In this document: piece after piece, positions 39,132 to 50,262 of the stretch
Layout of the letters: each line of letters begins with the position of its first letter
Position numbering within the stretch: position 1 is the first letter of the stretch
Assembly (NCBI RefSeq): GCF_947250645.1
Contig: NZ_OX366334.1
Span: forward strand, 434,001 to 498,000
Direction: 5' to 3'
Length of the DNA stretch: 64,000 nucleotides
DNA from: Wolbachia endosymbiont (group B) of Eucosma cana
GTDB lineage: Bacteria; Pseudomonadota; Alphaproteobacteria; Rickettsiales; Anaplasmataceae
Program-made: the position numbers and the translations under genes
The notes under the pieces: generated by a model
What the model was told of the DNA's origin: nothing
Database searches by the model: none
What the model saw: the letters and a program-made list of their open reading frames with translations, nothing else

Positions 39132-40128
39132 TTTTGGTGAATTGAGTGATAAAATCAGTAGTGGATAATTTTCCAATAAAGCCTGAACCTACATTATTGT
39201 CGTACTTTATTGAAAATTGAATGTCGTTATTAGTGATTTTTTCTGATAAGGAAGATATTGATTTTTCCAATTTATCTGCAGTCTTTGAATCATTAGTCAC
39301 AAACGAAATTAATTCTTTATAATTTGATATGGCTACATTAATTTTATCTTCAAATGAAGATGTAACTAAATTGTAATTACTTACTCCACCATTCGCAGCA
39401 ATAGAAAAGTTATTACTCTCAATCAAAAATTTTTCTATGTTGAAATTAATCTTAGAAGCTGAAATATGGTTTACAAATTCATAATCTAATTTAGCGTCGA
39501 CACTAAGGTAATTTTCAGGACTTGCAGTATTTTTATAACGGTAAGTATAAAAATCAAATTCTAGTTTAGTATTTTCATTCAGTTCTTTATCAAAGTGAAA
39601 TTGAATGTAATTACTTTTATCATTCACTTCAGTTATAACACTTTGCTGATTTTCTAAAATATCACATTTTAATCCATAATCTTCGTAACGAAATGTATCT
39701 ATATAGTCTATTACAGTGCTATTTCTGTTGAATTTTAATGAAGATAGTAAATCATTTAGTTTAACAACAGAGTGGCTACTCACGTGTGTGTGACACTTTA
39801 TATTCTTTTTCTCATCACTACGGACAGCAATGTTGACTTCATTGCTTGGTATATAGATATATACTGACTTATCAAATAATCTGTTTTTTATCACTAAAGC
39901 TTCAGATGAAACAGTTAATTGCTCATTAGAAAATTTTGGATTCGTTACACGAAAAACTAGGTTGAAAGGAAATCCGCTAAAATCATGTGAAATATCAACT
40001 TTTTCGTCATTAATGTAATCAGTTAAAAGACTTTTTACCTTAAATGCAGAAAAATACCAAAAACCACTATACGCTAGAGGAATAAACAAAGGTAAGAAGA
40101 TGAGAATATAGATAAAAATTTTACGCAT
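39115..40128 (-). CDS. DUF2125-like periplasmic/membrane protein
   Basis: 337 residues. The N-terminal signal anchor is IFIYILIFLPLFIPLAYSGF, followed by WYFSAFKVKSLL and the SGFPFNLVFRVTNPKF segment characteristic of the alphaproteobacterial DUF2125 family. The rest is beta-rich. Function unknown in the family. It lies 7 bases after the ferredoxin gene and overlaps ccmH, so the three are probably cotranscribed. Confidence 0.7.
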   Translation of the reverse strand: MRKIFIYILIFLPLFIPLAYSGFWYFSAFKVKSLLTDYINDEKVDISHDFSGFPFNLVFRVTNPKFSNEQLTVSSEALVIKNRLFDKSVYIYIPSNEVNIAVRSDEKKNIKCHTHVSSHSVVKLNDLLSSLKFNRNSTVIDYIDTFRYEDYGLKCDILENQQSVITEVNDKSNYIQFHFDKELNENTKLEFDFYTYRYKNTASPENYLSVDAKLDYEFVNHISASKINFNIEKFLIESNNFSIAANGGVSNYNLVTSSFEDKINVAISNYKELISFVTNDSKTADKLEKSISSLSEKITNNDIQFSIKYDNNVGSGFIGKLSTTDFITQFTKNENSN

Positions 40129-40135
40129 TATCCTC

Positions 40136-40483
40136 TTATTTATCTAATGATATATTTCTTGTACCTCTGGGCACGGTTACGCACAAACCGTCAATATCTT
40201 TTGTGATTTTTATTTGGCATCCAAGCCTCGATGTCTCTGTTAAACCGAAAGCTAGATCCAGCATGTCATTTTCCTCATCAGATATAGGATTATGTGTTTC
40301 TACAACATCATAAAATTTTGGATCAACAATCACATGGCATGTAGAACAAGCAAGAGAACCTTCACATGCACCTTCAAGCAGATCTGGATCACTTCTATGG
40401 GCTAAATTAAGAAGAGTTTCTCCCTCTGCAGCTTCATAACTTTTCTTACTTCCATCAGGTAAAATAAAAGTAACGGATGGCAT
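40136..40483 (-). CDS. fdx: 2Fe-2S ferredoxin (ISC/adrenodoxin type)
   Basis: 115 residues. Cluster ligands lie in GACEGSLACSTCHVIV (C-x5-C-x2-C) and LGCQIKITKDIDGL (fourth Cys), the adrenodoxin/ISC ferredoxin pattern. It carries electrons in Fe-S cluster assembly or related reactions in the cytoplasm. First gene of the run leading to ccmH. Confidence 0.92.
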   Translation of the reverse strand: MPSVTFILPDGSKKSYEAAEGETLLNLAHRSDPDLLEGACEGSLACSTCHVIVDPKFYDVVETHNPISDEENDMLDLAFGLTETSRLGCQIKITKDIDGLCVTVPRGTRNISLDK

Positions 40484-40720
40484 ACTATTAAAATCTCTAC
40501 TAATTTCTCTATATTCTACAAATAATAACTAATATTTGCAAACTCTTTGCAATTCTATCGCCTATCTCTTGTCATCTATATTCCTATCAAGAAAGTAAGA
40601 TAGATACCACCAGCATCTCACAGAGTTGCAAGTATAGAATTTTCTTAGTTTTAGATTTTACTAAATATATTACTGAATTAACATTATTAAACTTGATCTG
40701 CCATTTCTTCTGATCTTAAG

Positions 40721-42940
40721 TTATAATTTTACTAATGCCATTTGATTAATTGCAACTTCAGCATTGCTATCTTTAAGTAAATTTGCGGGACTACTATAAT
40801 GATATGTGATTGCAGCAACAACAAGACAACAAACTCCAATTCCTATCCCTACCGCTAACATTCCTGAGTAGACTGCAATAGCTACTCCTAAAGCAACTCC
40901 TACTACTGCTAACATAGAAGCAACTATGATAGAAGTATTACTACACTTAATACGAAGCTCATTTAGTTTATCTAATGCAGGAGTACCATCTTTATATTTT
41001 AACTCTCTTATATTTTCACATTTGTTAAGCAACTTCCAAGCATAACTTAACCTTGACGCTTGACCATAAAACCCCTTCTCAACATATTCAACCAAGAGAT
41101 CAAACGGAGTTTCACCTTGGTCATTTTTAACATAAAATCTCGCACCTGCACTCACAAGTGATTCAACTTTGCAAAGCATTGACTTATCGGAGTGCAACTT
41201 TCTTAAAGCATGATGTAGAGCTGTATCCCCACTTTCATCTTGATAGTCAATTTTATTTTTATGTAAAAAGCAATCAAAAATCTCTTCATTGCAATCGCTT
41301 GTCACGATATTTTTTAAAGTAATACTTGAAATTTTTATGTTATTTTCAACTAGGAGAGCTAGGGCTTCTTTATGGTTACATTCAACAATAGTATCTACTA
41401 ATCTATTCAACGCAGGAGTACCATTTAAACCTTCCGGTATAACTTTATCTCTACCAAGTAACCTCACAACTAAATCTAACCTTTGCAGTGGATTATACAA
41501 AGAATCAAAGAGAGAATTAAAAATTCCATTATCATCATTCCTCTTACTATAAAGCCAATCCCTAAAATACTTTCTGACATAGCCAACCAAGAGATCAAAT
41601 GGAGTTTCACCTTCTTTATTTTTAACATCAAGCCTTGCACCTTTACTTAGAAGGAATCTAGCAAAACTTTCATATTCATAATGGTTATAACTAACCTCTT
41701 TTAAGGCATAATGTAAAGCTGTGTTACCGTCTTCATCACTTAAATTTGAAATCTGTATGTTATTTTTGGCCAAGAGGTCGAAAATTCCTTCGAAACGATA
41801 CTTGGCAGCAAGTTCTACCAGTTTATTTAACGCAGGAGTACCTTCTAGTTTTTTCAGTTCATCGGCTTTACAACAACCGAGCACCACCAAAACATTATTC
41901 AATCTTTCTATTGCTTCTTCCTTAGAAGAAAATTGTTTAGCATAATTAACCAAGAGATCAAATGGAGTTTTATCTTCGTGATTTTTAGTATTAAGCTTTG
42001 CACCTTTACTAAGAAGTGACTCGACAAAACCTTGGTATTTCTTCGATTCATCCCAAACAAACCATTCTAATGCATGATGTAAAGCTGTATTTTCTTCTTC
42101 ATCTTTATAGTTGACATCTAGTTTATCTAAGTATCTACTTAAAAAATAATCAAAAAACTTTTCAGATTTGCATTCGGAAGCATATCTTAAGATGGCGTTT
42201 GATGATATTTTTGTCCTTTCTTCAAAGAGCTTAAAAATTTCCACATGATCGTATGCAATAGCAATTTGCACTAAAGATATAATGTCATCAGGAGCGATTG
42301 TAACTTCCCTTACTATAGAAGAACACTCTTCAAATGCACCTGAATGGATCTTGTAGCACAAATCTACACAAGTGGAATAATATCTTATATCTAATTCATT
42401 AATTTCTTCAATTTTGTTTATTCCATTTATTTGCTGTTTAACCTTCTCATTTCTCTCTTTCTCTAACTTGATATATTTATGATTATATACATTAAATATT
42501 TCTAAAAAAGTGTTATGTTGTTTGATTCTTGCAATAAGTTCAAGTTGCCTTTTTTCTAGCTCATAAAATTTTTTAAGAATCTCTCTAAATTCTTCTTCCC
42601 ATGGAGACTTCCTCTCATAAGTTTGTTGACTAAAATCCTCTCCCATATCGTACTGGTTTCTGCTTGCTTTATCAGATAACACGTTGTATGCTACTGATAT
42701 TTGCTTGAATTTTCCCAATTTCTCTTTAAGCTCAGCCATTTGACCTTCTTCCGACTGTGATAGTAGCTCTCCGTCCTTCTTTTTTTTCTCTAACCTATCT
42801 AACTCTTGCGCTTCCTTATGCAATAATTTATCTGGATGAAGCTTAAGTGCCAATTTGTGATATGCTTTTTTTATCTCATCGTGAGTAGCATCTCTTTTTA
42901 CTCCTAATATTTCATAATAATCAGGCACTTGTTTCTCCAC
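40721..42940 (-). CDS. J-domain / ankyrin-like / membrane-tail protein
   Basis: 739 residues, apparently starting with GTG at 42938-42940. Residues 7-110 are a J-domain ([23 protein letters not shown] at 35-37), with an inserted Lys/Glu-rich loop. The central part has three large modules, each with TALHHAL...LLSKGA...TPFDLLVxY, pairs of ankyrin repeats separated by long spacers (about residues 275-325, 400-455, 570-620). The C-terminus has two membrane segments ([37 protein letters not shown]) and a polar tail like that of 6428-7759. J-domains recruit and activate Hsp70; anchored at a membrane this could target a host or bacterial Hsp70. Function is inferred from domains only. Confidence 0.85.
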   Translation of the reverse strand: MEKQVPDYYEILGVKRDATHDEIKKAYHKLALKLHPDKLLHKEAQELDRLEKKKKDGELLSQSEEGQMAELKEKLGKFKQISVAYNVLSDKASRNQYDMGEDFSQQTYERKSPWEEEFREILKKFYELEKRQLELIARIKQHNTFLEIFNVYNHKYIKLEKERNEKVKQQINGINKIEEINELDIRYYSTCVDLCYKIHSGAFEECSSIVREVTIAPDDIISLVQIAIAYDHVEIFKLFEERTKISSNAILRYASECKSEKFFDYFLSRYLDKLDVNYKDEEENTALHHALEWFVWDESKKYQGFVESLLSKGAKLNTKNHEDKTPFDLLVNYAKQFSSKEEAIERLNNVLVVLGCCKADELKKLEGTPALNKLVELAAKYRFEGIFDLLAKNNIQISNLSDEDGNTALHYALKEVSYNHYEYESFARFLLSKGARLDVKNKEGETPFDLLVGYVRKYFRDWLYSKRNDDNGIFNSLFDSLYNPLQRLDLVVRLLGRDKVIPEGLNGTPALNRLVDTIVECNHKEALALLVENNIKISSITLKNIVTSDCNEEIFDCFLHKNKIDYQDESGDTALHHALRKLHSDKSMLCKVESLVSAGARFYVKNDQGETPFDLLVEYVEKGFYGQASRLSYAWKLLNKCENIRELKYKDGTPALDKLNELRIKCSNTSIIVASMLAVVGVALGVAIAVYSGMLAVGIGIGVCCLVVAAITYHYSSPANLLKDSNAEVAINQMALVKL

Positions 42941-43194
42941 TATTTTTATACATTTTTGATTATACCACTAATACCACATCTTTATGAAAGCACGGTACTG
43001 ACATATAAACATTTTAGCAAATATTGTAATAATTGTCAATTTATTAACAAATTGAGTGAAAATTTGTAGAAAAATGAGTTGTGAAAATGAAGGTTTAGAA
43101 TTATTCCAACAACAGATTAATTTATATATTAATATTGCTCAACTTTACAGCATAATCAGTTAGCATAATTTCCACAAAGCTACAGAAGAGTTGT

Positions 43195-44493
43195 TTATGG
43201 TAATTGAGGAGCTACAACCGCATGACGTCTGCCATTAATCACTATTTCACTTATTGCAACTGCTGCAAAAACAAAACAATAATATACTTTTGTTAGTACG
43301 ATGATAGGTGACAGAGAGGCAATGCTGCTTGCTAGTAATACGTGAGAACCATAAGGTAAGATACTTTTTGTGATAGAAGTAAATATCTCTAATAAGTACG
43401 CACTACGGTGTGGTGCAATGTTATATCTTTGTGCAAGTCTTTTCGCAATATTACTAGTTAATAAAATAGCAACAACATTGCTGGAAACTAAAATAGTAAA
43501 CATAGATGATATTCCTGCAATCATAAGTTCAGCTTGACTTCTTGTGAGATTCACCTCATCGGTGAATTTATCTATCTTTTTCTGACTATATTCGTACATT
43601 AAGTGGCTTAATCCACTACTGAAAAGAATAAATATCATTACCTCATTCATCTTATTAAAACCCCTACATATATCATGAGAATAATCAATAATAGAATAAT
43701 CAAAAAAAGCTATTCCTAATATTCCAGCAACAACCATATTAACAGCTAATGTTACCAGTGTGTTTATTTCAAATAAACCCATAATTATTAAAGATATATA
43801 AGGGATAATTTTGACTATGGATAAATAATTCAGACTTGAGATAGAAACAACTTCTGTACTATTTGAAATTATTACTAGATAAATAAGTATTATAAGACCT
43901 GTAACAGATCCTGTCTTGAAAGTGAGTTTTATTTTATCCTTTACTGAAGCTCCTTGTGAAGAAGTAGCAGCAATAGTAGTGTCAGATATCATTGAAAGGT
44001 TGCTGCCAAACATAGACCCACCTATCACAGCTCCAACGCCCACCGCACAATCAAAAGCTCCATTTTGTGCTAGATTCACAGCTATTGGTGTTATAAGTGC
44101 AATAACTCCGATTGATGTGCCTATTGCACTTGCAATAAACGCAGAAATTAAAAACATTCCAGGAAGTAATAATTGTGCTGGAAGAAAGCAAATAGTTAAG
44201 CTAGCAATAACATTTATACTACCAAGCGATTGAGTAACAGTAGAAAATGCCCCAGCAAGGAGAAAAATCAAACACACGGTAAGAGTAGTTTTATTCCCCA
44301 TACCTTTTATAAGAGTATCAACGCTATGCTGAATTTTGTTTTTATTGAATAGAATAGCAAAAAATAATGCTGGTAATAAGCAAACTAACGGTGAAATTTG
44401 ATGAAGAGGATTACCAAGTCCGATAAAAGAAAAATAAATACCACTTCCAAGGTATAAGGCTAGAAAGATAATAAGAGGAAGAAATGAAAACAC
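43195..44493 (-). CDS. Na+/H+ antiporter family protein (NhaC-like)
   Basis: 432 residues with about 11 membrane segments. FASAIGTSIGVIALITPIA-type sequence and GGSMFGSNLSMISDTTIAAT match the conserved core of the NhaC antiporter family. It probably exchanges sodium for protons, or transports a small organic ion, at the inner membrane. It stands alone between the J-domain gene and dnaG. Confidence 0.82.
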   Translation of the reverse strand: MFSFLPLIIFLALYLGSGIYFSFIGLGNPLHQISPLVCLLPALFFAILFNKNKIQHSVDTLIKGMGNKTTLTVCLIFLLAGAFSTVTQSLGSINVIASLTICFLPAQLLLPGMFLISAFIASAIGTSIGVIALITPIAVNLAQNGAFDCAVGVGAVIGGSMFGSNLSMISDTTIAATSSQGASVKDKIKLTFKTGSVTGLIILIYLVIISNSTEVVSISSLNYLSIVKIIPYISLIIMGLFEINTLVTLAVNMVVAGILGIAFFDYSIIDYSHDICRGFNKMNEVMIFILFSSGLSHLMYEYSQKKIDKFTDEVNLTRSQAELMIAGISSMFTILVSSNVVAILLTSNIAKRLAQRYNIAPHRSAYLLEIFTSITKSILPYGSHVLLASSIASLSPIIVLTKVYYCFVFAAVAISEIVINGRRHAVVAPQLP

Positions 44494-44591
44494 TTATCGT
44501 AGTTGAACAAACCAGAAATATACTAGAATAAGCTATTTTAAGCAAATACTAATACAGTGTTTTTCTAATAATTTTGAACATCTTAAGCCAT

Positions 44592-46325
44592 CTACTTTTG
44601 AATAAATTCCATTTGCATTTCTTGTATACTATCCTCTATTTGCTTTATTTGTTCTATTAGCCTTTCCTCTAAGTCAAAATTACCGCCCAGCCTTGCTTTA
44701 ATTTTTTCTTCTTGTAATATATTTAATTCTTTCCGTAATACTATGTTATTCCAGACAGTTTCTGCCGATCTCTTCTCACTTAATTGACTATTTAGTACGC
44801 TAGTTTTTTCAAATATAAACTTTATAACACTAGACTCCTGTAGCAGAATTTCTTTATTAAAGTTGCTCTCACTAGTTACCATATTAATTACGCACTGTTG
44901 TAATTTTTTCATCTCATTAGTAAATTCGAAATGAGAAAATTGCTCAAAAAATATAGGACGGTTCAAAATTTCAGGAAATTCTACGGCTATACGCAAAATT
45001 ATGGCCTGATTTTGCTCTGCTTCAATTAGCTCTGGAGATTTATTGTAAAGATACTCACCTTTTGTTGCTTTGCTATTAAAAATCAGCTTTTTAAAGTTTC
45101 TTCTTAATTCACTGACCTTATTGTAAAAATAATCTCTATAATACCTTCTAATACTGCTGTTACCGATAGCATTGACATATTTCATGAACTTGTGCTCAAG
45201 AATTGAATATTTTTCCGGAGCAAATTTTTCATAATTTTGCAAATTGCTACCAATCATGTGATGCCATAAATATTCAGAGTGCAGTTCTGTTGAGCGGTTA
45301 AAAGCGGATAGTACATCTTCCGTCTTATATTCTAGTTCATTGCATATATCGTATGGGTCCTTGTTGCTTGGCAAAGTCACGAACTTCAATGTGTATCCAG
45401 GCTCCAGTATCGGCAGAACAAGTTCTGCAATTCGAATAGCAGCATGACATCCAGGACTATCGCCATCCATACAGATAGAAATTTCTTTAGCAAGTTTCCA
45501 AAGATTTTTTATCTGCTCTGCAGAAATTGCGGTACCAAGCGGAGCAACTGTATTGCTAATTCCCGCTTGATGTAGTGCTATTACATCCATATATCCTTCA
45601 ACAACAAATAGATGCTGTTTTTTGCGTATTTCACTCAAAGCAAAGTTTAATCCATATAAATTTTCTCTTTTCTTAAAGAGCTGACTCTCTGGGCTGTTTA
45701 GATACTTCGGCTGTTGCTCAGAGTTCAGCGCACGTCCGCCAAAACCAATAACTTTGCCCGTGATGTTGTGTATAGGAAATATCAGCCGATCATAGAAATA
45801 ATCACGAAAATTCTTATTTATTAACCCAACATCGATCAAAATCTCGTCTTTAATACCAGAGGAGTTCAAATATTCCTTCAAGCCAGAACTTGGTGCATAA
45901 CCTATCTTAAATTTATCTATGATTTTGAGTGAGATCTTGCGCTGCCTTAAATAAGCCATAACACCTCGATTTTTCTGCGCGAACCAACTTGCAGCTAAAT
46001 TCAGTGCTGAAAACAGTTTGTCATTTTCTTTAGCAAAGCTGAGGTTTTTGGGTAACTCAACACCTGCAACAGATGCCAATTTTTCCAACGCTTCCTTAAA
46101 ACTTAAGCCCTCAGTTTGTGAAATAAATTCAAACGCATCACCATGAGCTGAGCAACCGAAACAGTAATATAAGCCCTTAACATTGCTGACCGAAAAAGAT
46201 GGAGTTTTTTCGTTATGAAATGGGCAGAGTCCAACAAAACTATCTCCTCTTTTTATTAACCTAACTTTTTTTCCTACTATGTCGGACAACAATAATTTTG
46301 ACTTTATAATATCTATATGATCCAT
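44592..46325 (-). CDS. dnaG: DNA primase
   Basis: 577 residues. The CHC2 zinc finger is CPFHNEKTPSFSV...YYCFGC with ligands C34, H37, C55 and C58. The TOPRIM core follows (LFVVEGYMDVIALHQAG and ISICMDGDSPG near 290-300), with RNA polymerase motif YDRLIFPIHNITGKVIGFGGR between them. The C-terminal helical region binds DnaB. It makes RNA primers for lagging-strand synthesis. No rpoD follows, unlike the classic rpsU-dnaG-rpoD operon. Divergent from the rpiB-ubiG fusion. Confidence 0.95.
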   Translation of the reverse strand: MDHIDIIKSKLLLSDIVGKKVRLIKRGDSFVGLCPFHNEKTPSFSVSNVKGLYYCFGCSAHGDAFEFISQTEGLSFKEALEKLASVAGVELPKNLSFAKENDKLFSALNLAASWFAQKNRGVMAYLRQRKISLKIIDKFKIGYAPSSGLKEYLNSSGIKDEILIDVGLINKNFRDYFYDRLIFPIHNITGKVIGFGGRALNSEQQPKYLNSPESQLFKKRENLYGLNFALSEIRKKQHLFVVEGYMDVIALHQAGISNTVAPLGTAISAEQIKNLWKLAKEISICMDGDSPGCHAAIRIAELVLPILEPGYTLKFVTLPSNKDPYDICNELEYKTEDVLSAFNRSTELHSEYLWHHMIGSNLQNYEKFAPEKYSILEHKFMKYVNAIGNSSIRRYYRDYFYNKVSELRRNFKKLIFNSKATKGEYLYNKSPELIEAEQNQAIILRIAVEFPEILNRPIFFEQFSHFEFTNEMKKLQQCVINMVTSESNFNKEILLQESSVIKFIFEKTSVLNSQLSEKRSAETVWNNIVLRKELNILQEEKIKARLGGNFDLEERLIEQIKQIEDSIQEMQMEFIQK

Positions 46326-46470
46326 TTTACCGAATGAGTAGTGGTAGGATAAAAATTATATAGAATTTATGCATATCTGACTCGAAATTTATTCAGAAAG
46401 ATCAGGAGAGCTTGACAAAAAGCTCAAAATAAATTACCCATATAAATACCCTTAAGTTGCAATTTCTTAT

Positions 46471-47637
46471 ATGTCAGATGTGATATCAGTTGCTTCAGAC
46501 CACGCAGGTTATGAACTAAAATCAGAAATAAAGACTTACTTGGAAACTTTAGATTATACAGTGATAGACCGTGGCTGCACTGCTGAACAAAAGAGTGTAG
46601 ACTACCCTGACTATGCTGCTGAAGTTGTAGAAGATATAACAAACAAAAAAGCAAATTATGGAATATTAATTTGCGGTACAGGTTTGGGCATGAGTACTGT
46701 GGCAAATCGTTTTGAAGGAATCTACGCTGCTTTATGTAATAGTGTTGAGATCGCAAAATTAGCTCGCGAGCATGGCAACGCGAATATACTTTGTCTTGGT
46801 GCAGGGTTTACTGCGAGTGGATTAGCAAAAGACATAGTCAAACAATTCCTCGAAACAGAATTTTCAAAAGAAAGTAGACATAAAGAACGCCTTGATAAAC
46901 TTAGCAATATTAGCAAGAAAAAAACCACAAAAACTTATAATGAAGATGAAATATCAAAATTCGCTAAAATAGCAGGTGAATGGTGGGATGAGAATGGCAA
47001 GTTCAAGCCATTGCACATGATGAATCCTGTGAGAGTATCATACATCGTTGAGAAAATAAAAGAATTAAAAAAATGCGATTTAAAAGAACTATCATTGCTC
47101 GATGTTGGTTGTGGTGGTGGCATTTTGTCAGAGTCAATGGCGCGTATTGGTATTAGCGTTGCAGGAATAGATGTATGTGAGGAAAACATAAAAGTGGCAC
47201 AGTCGCATGCGAAGAAAGTAGGGTTAAATATAGAATACACACACACTAGCATTGAAGAGCTAAGCAATGACAAGAAGTATGACGTGGTTTTGTTGATGGA
47301 AGTGGTTGAACATGTCGATAATTTAGAGTTTTTCATGAAAAAAGCAATAGAGCTGTTGAAGCCAGAAGGGCTAATTTTTATATCGACGATAAATAGAACT
47401 ATTAAATCCTTCTGTCTTGCAATAGTCGGCGCAGAGTACATATTAAACTGGCTGCCAAAAGGCACACATAATTGGAATAAATTTCTCAAGCCATCAGAAA
47501 TTGCAAATCATCTAAGAGAGAACAATGTAACACTACAAGATATGACTGGTATGGAATATAATGTAATAAAGCGTGAATGGAACTTGACCAAAGGTGTGGA
47601 TGTTAATTATATACTTTGTGGAAACGTTGTAATTTGA
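46471..47637 (+). CDS. rpiB-ubiG: Fusion: ribose-5-phosphate isomerase B / ubiquinone O-methyltransferase UbiG
   Basis: 388 residues in one frame. Residues 1-145 are RpiB: VASDHAGYELK at the N-terminus, RGCTAEQKSVDYPDYA, and the CGTGLGMSTVANRF loop with the catalytic Cys near 68; this half interconverts ribulose- and ribose-5-phosphate. A short Lys-rich linker follows. Residues about 160-388 are UbiG: FAKIAGEWWDENGKFKPLH, SAM motif LLDVGCGGGILSESMA near 210, and FISTINRTIKSF; this half performs the O-methylation steps of ubiquinone synthesis. Both halves look complete and no stop lies between them. The two activities are metabolically unrelated, so the fusion probably came from loss of a stop between adjacent genes. 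Confidence 0.9.
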   Translation: MSDVISVASDHAGYELKSEIKTYLETLDYTVIDRGCTAEQKSVDYPDYAAEVVEDITNKKANYGILICGTGLGMSTVANRFEGIYAALCNSVEIAKLAREHGNANILCLGAGFTASGLAKDIVKQFLETEFSKESRHKERLDKLSNISKKKTTKTYNEDEISKFAKIAGEWWDENGKFKPLHMMNPVRVSYIVEKIKELKKCDLKELSLLDVGCGGGILSESMARIGISVAGIDVCEENIKVAQSHAKKVGLNIEYTHTSIEELSNDKKYDVVLLMEVVEHVDNLEFFMKKAIELLKPEGLIFISTINRTIKSFCLAIVGAEYILNWLPKGTHNWNKFLKPSEIANHLRENNVTLQDMTGMEYNVIKREWNLTKGVDVNYILCGNVVI

Positions 47638-47744
47638 AATCTCATTCAAGTACTAGAAGGTAATGCAAATATTCTAGGCAGTTTTACTTTACTTAGCAGC
47701 TAATTTATCATATGTATTTCCATAGGGTATCGCTATATTAGAAT

Positions 47745-48875
47745 ATGTTACAATTACTAACCTTACTTGCTGTTATCACTTCGGTTGTATTCTTTGGTCA
47801 TCTAGTTCCAATGGAAGTGAAAACCTTCTTGTATTCAATAAGCCTTAGTATAAAAGAGATCTTACTATTTATAATGCCTTTTATTGTTTTTGCATTAATC
47901 TTTAGTAGTGTTAACAATCTTAAGCAGTCGGCTATAAAGTTTATATTGTTACTTATTATAACGATTTTCTTGTCGAATCTAGCTTCAAGTTTAATAGCTT
48001 ATTCTGTTGGGCATTTCATCACACAAAACACTTATTCAATACAAGATATAACATATGAAGAAACAATTGTTCCTTTATGGTCATTTAGGATACCTGCATT
48101 GCTTTCTAATTTTTATGCCCTTGCTTGTGGATTTGTGTTAAGCATATTAGTGTCCACAATATTACCAAAAAAAAGCAAAGAGCTCTCGAACAAAATGTTA
48201 GATTTAACTCTCTTTATTTTGAAGACATTTTTGACGCCAATTATTCCAATGTTTGTACTTGGTCTTGCTTTAAAAATGGAACATGATCAGGTTTTACCCA
48301 TAATATTTAAGGATTACTCAATAATTTTTATTATTATATCATCTGCAACCTACCTTTATGTTTTTCTCTTATATGGAGCAGCAAATTCGTTCAAGATCAC
48401 AAGCTGGATAGCTAGTATAGGTAATATGATACCAGCATTTATTACTGCAATGAGCACAATGTCTAGTAATATAGCTATGCCGCTTACTCTTGAAGGAAGC
48501 AAAAAAAATGTAAAGCAGCATGATATAGCATCGTCTGTTGTGCCAATAACCGCTAGCTTTCATTTAGTAGGTGATTGCTTTTTTATTATAATACTATCAA
48601 TGATAATGACTTTTGGTGGTGCATTGTCTGCAACAGACTATGTGACTTTCCTTCTCTACTTTCTGTTATTTAAATTTGCTATTGTTGCAGTTCCAGCGGG
48701 AGGGATTATGGTAATGTTGCCCGTTCTTGAGAAGTATCTTAAATTCTCCCCAGAGATGCTTTCATTAATTACAGCATTGTATATAGTGTTTGACCCAATA
48801 ATAACTTCAGCAAATGTTATGGGTAACGGTGCGTTCACTATGATGTTTACAAAGCTCTATGATAAGCTTAAGTGA
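47745..48875 (+). CDS. Dicarboxylate/amino acid:cation symporter family transporter
   Basis: 376 residues, about eight membrane segments with two re-entrant-like regions. The C-terminal half has [32 protein letters not shown] and [15 protein letters not shown] segments, the Ser-rich substrate loop and the core motif of the DAACS family. It probably imports C4-dicarboxylates or acidic amino acids from the host with sodium or protons. Its stop overlaps the tsaB start (TGATG), so the genes are translationally coupled. Confidence 0.85.
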   Translation: MLQLLTLLAVITSVVFFGHLVPMEVKTFLYSISLSIKEILLFIMPFIVFALIFSSVNNLKQSAIKFILLLIITIFLSNLASSLIAYSVGHFITQNTYSIQDITYEETIVPLWSFRIPALLSNFYALACGFVLSILVSTILPKKSKELSNKMLDLTLFILKTFLTPIIPMFVLGLALKMEHDQVLPIIFKDYSIIFIIISSATYLYVFLLYGAANSFKITSWIASIGNMIPAFITAMSTMSSNIAMPLTLEGSKKNVKQHDIASSVVPITASFHLVGDCFFIIILSMIMTFGGALSATDYVTFLLYFLLFKFAIVAVPAGGIMVMLPVLEKYLKFSPEMLSLITALYIVFDPIITSANVMGNGAFTMMFTKLYDKLK

Positions 48876-49480
48876 TGTCCATTCTAGCAATTAATACTGT
48901 AGGTGCTGGTAGTTCAATAGCAGTAATTGATTACGATGGTAATTGTTTTGTAGAACGCAATTCTGCAAACAATAGTCATGCAGAATCATTTTTTCAAATA
49001 CTGAATACTTTGTTTGGTAAGCATAATTACAGCTACGATAAAATAGACCATTTAGCAGTGATAGTTGGACCAGGAAGTTTTACTGGAATCAGAGTTGGTA
49101 TATCAACTGCACAAGGTATAAATCTTGCTACAAATAAGCCGTTATATGGGGTTAGTGCGCTGGAAGCTCAAGCATATGCAATATCGCTACTTTGTGCAAA
49201 TAGCAAAAAAAATATTAAAGCTATAATCGAAGATGATCAAAAGTTTTATACGCAGTTATTTGATTTCAATTTGTTACCGCTATCAAATCCTGCTGTAGTA
49301 AGTGAACTCCAGCCTGAAACGCACTGCATTACATATATGGATTGCAGTTTACCAAAGTTGGATGCTAGCCATGCAGGGCTATTAGTCCGTTATAGACTAA
49401 AAAATAAACAAAAATTAAATGGAGTTGAGGCTCTATATTTAAATGAGCCTCAGTATATGAAATCGTTGCCTATTGCGTAA
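48875..49480 (+). CDS. tsaB: tRNA threonylcarbamoyladenosine biosynthesis protein TsaB
   Basis: 201 residues from the ATG at 48875, which overlaps the preceding TGA by one base. Motifs: [15 protein letters not shown] (ASKHA phosphate-1 region), [16 protein letters not shown] and [15 protein letters not shown], the TsaB signature. It is the scaffold partner of TsaD in making t6A37 on ANN-decoding tRNAs. The 3' end overlaps the convergent P-loop pseudogene by 31 bases. Confidence 0.92.
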   Translation: MSILAINTVGAGSSIAVIDYDGNCFVERNSANNSHAESFFQILNTLFGKHNYSYDKIDHLAVIVGPGSFTGIRVGISTAQGINLATNKPLYGVSALEAQAYAISLLCANSKKNIKAIIEDDQKFYTQLFDFNLLPLSNPAVVSELQPETHCITYMDCSLPKLDASHAGLLVRYRLKNKQKLNGVEALYLNEPQYMKSLPIA

Positions 49481-50027
49481 ACACTATTAATTCGGCCAAG
49501 TTTGTACATCTGACTTACTATTTCTTCTGCTACTTCTTTTATACTCATATTTGAATTTTCTACCTCTATAGCATTTTGTGGTACAAATAAATCTTCCTCC
49601 CTAAATTTAATACTATTTATATTAGTAACCTTCCTATTTTTTCTTTGCTTTTTTGATATAGTACGCTCTTGTAATATCAATGGATTGCACCTAAGTACTA
49701 TAGGTTTGTGCTCATTTTTTTACTAAGTTCTACTACTGAGTTATATATTCTTATGTTGTAATCATTATTTTTAATTAATTCATCAACAAATATATAATTT
49801 TTTGAGTCAATAGGATAGGCTTCTATTGCCTGAAACATAACATGTGTAGTGTTATATATTCTATCTCGAGCTTCTTTGGAAGTTTGATTATATTCAAGTC
49901 CACTTACAATTACTGCATTTATCATACTAGATAATACTATTGCTGTAGAAAGTTTACCACTTCCTGGAAGACCAGTGATATATATGAAAAATTTTGTTAG
50001 CTGTTTTTTTATGTCAATATTTACCAT
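49450..50027 (-). pseudogene. P-loop kinase/ATPase-like protein, frameshifted
   Basis: From ATG at 50025-50027 the first frame has FFIYITGLPGSGKLSTAIVL, a Walker A loop, and YIFVDELIKN as a possible Walker B. It stops at 49698 right after a run of seven A. Adding one A continues the protein as ELSKKNEHKPIVLRCNPLIL and on to a stop at 49450 (192 residues in all). So a single-base loss in the homopolymer most likely broke the gene, unless slippage restores it. Possible nucleotide kinase-like function; not identified further. Confidence 0.65.
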
Positions 50028-50262
50028 ATTATTTTTAATATTAAAACCTACACTTATAATAACATAAAAACGAGGCTTTAAAACATATGAAATATTACAT
50101 AAAAAGTCGTTTTTATAGTTAAAATACTATTTAATCTAGAAATGTAACCTCTAATCACCTAAGGCAAATAAAAGTGCTTAGTATTTTAATGTAGGTTCAC
50201 CTTTTAGTTTGTAATAAACTTTTTTTCACGTATAAATCTTTAGAAAATTTTAGTCAAGAGCT

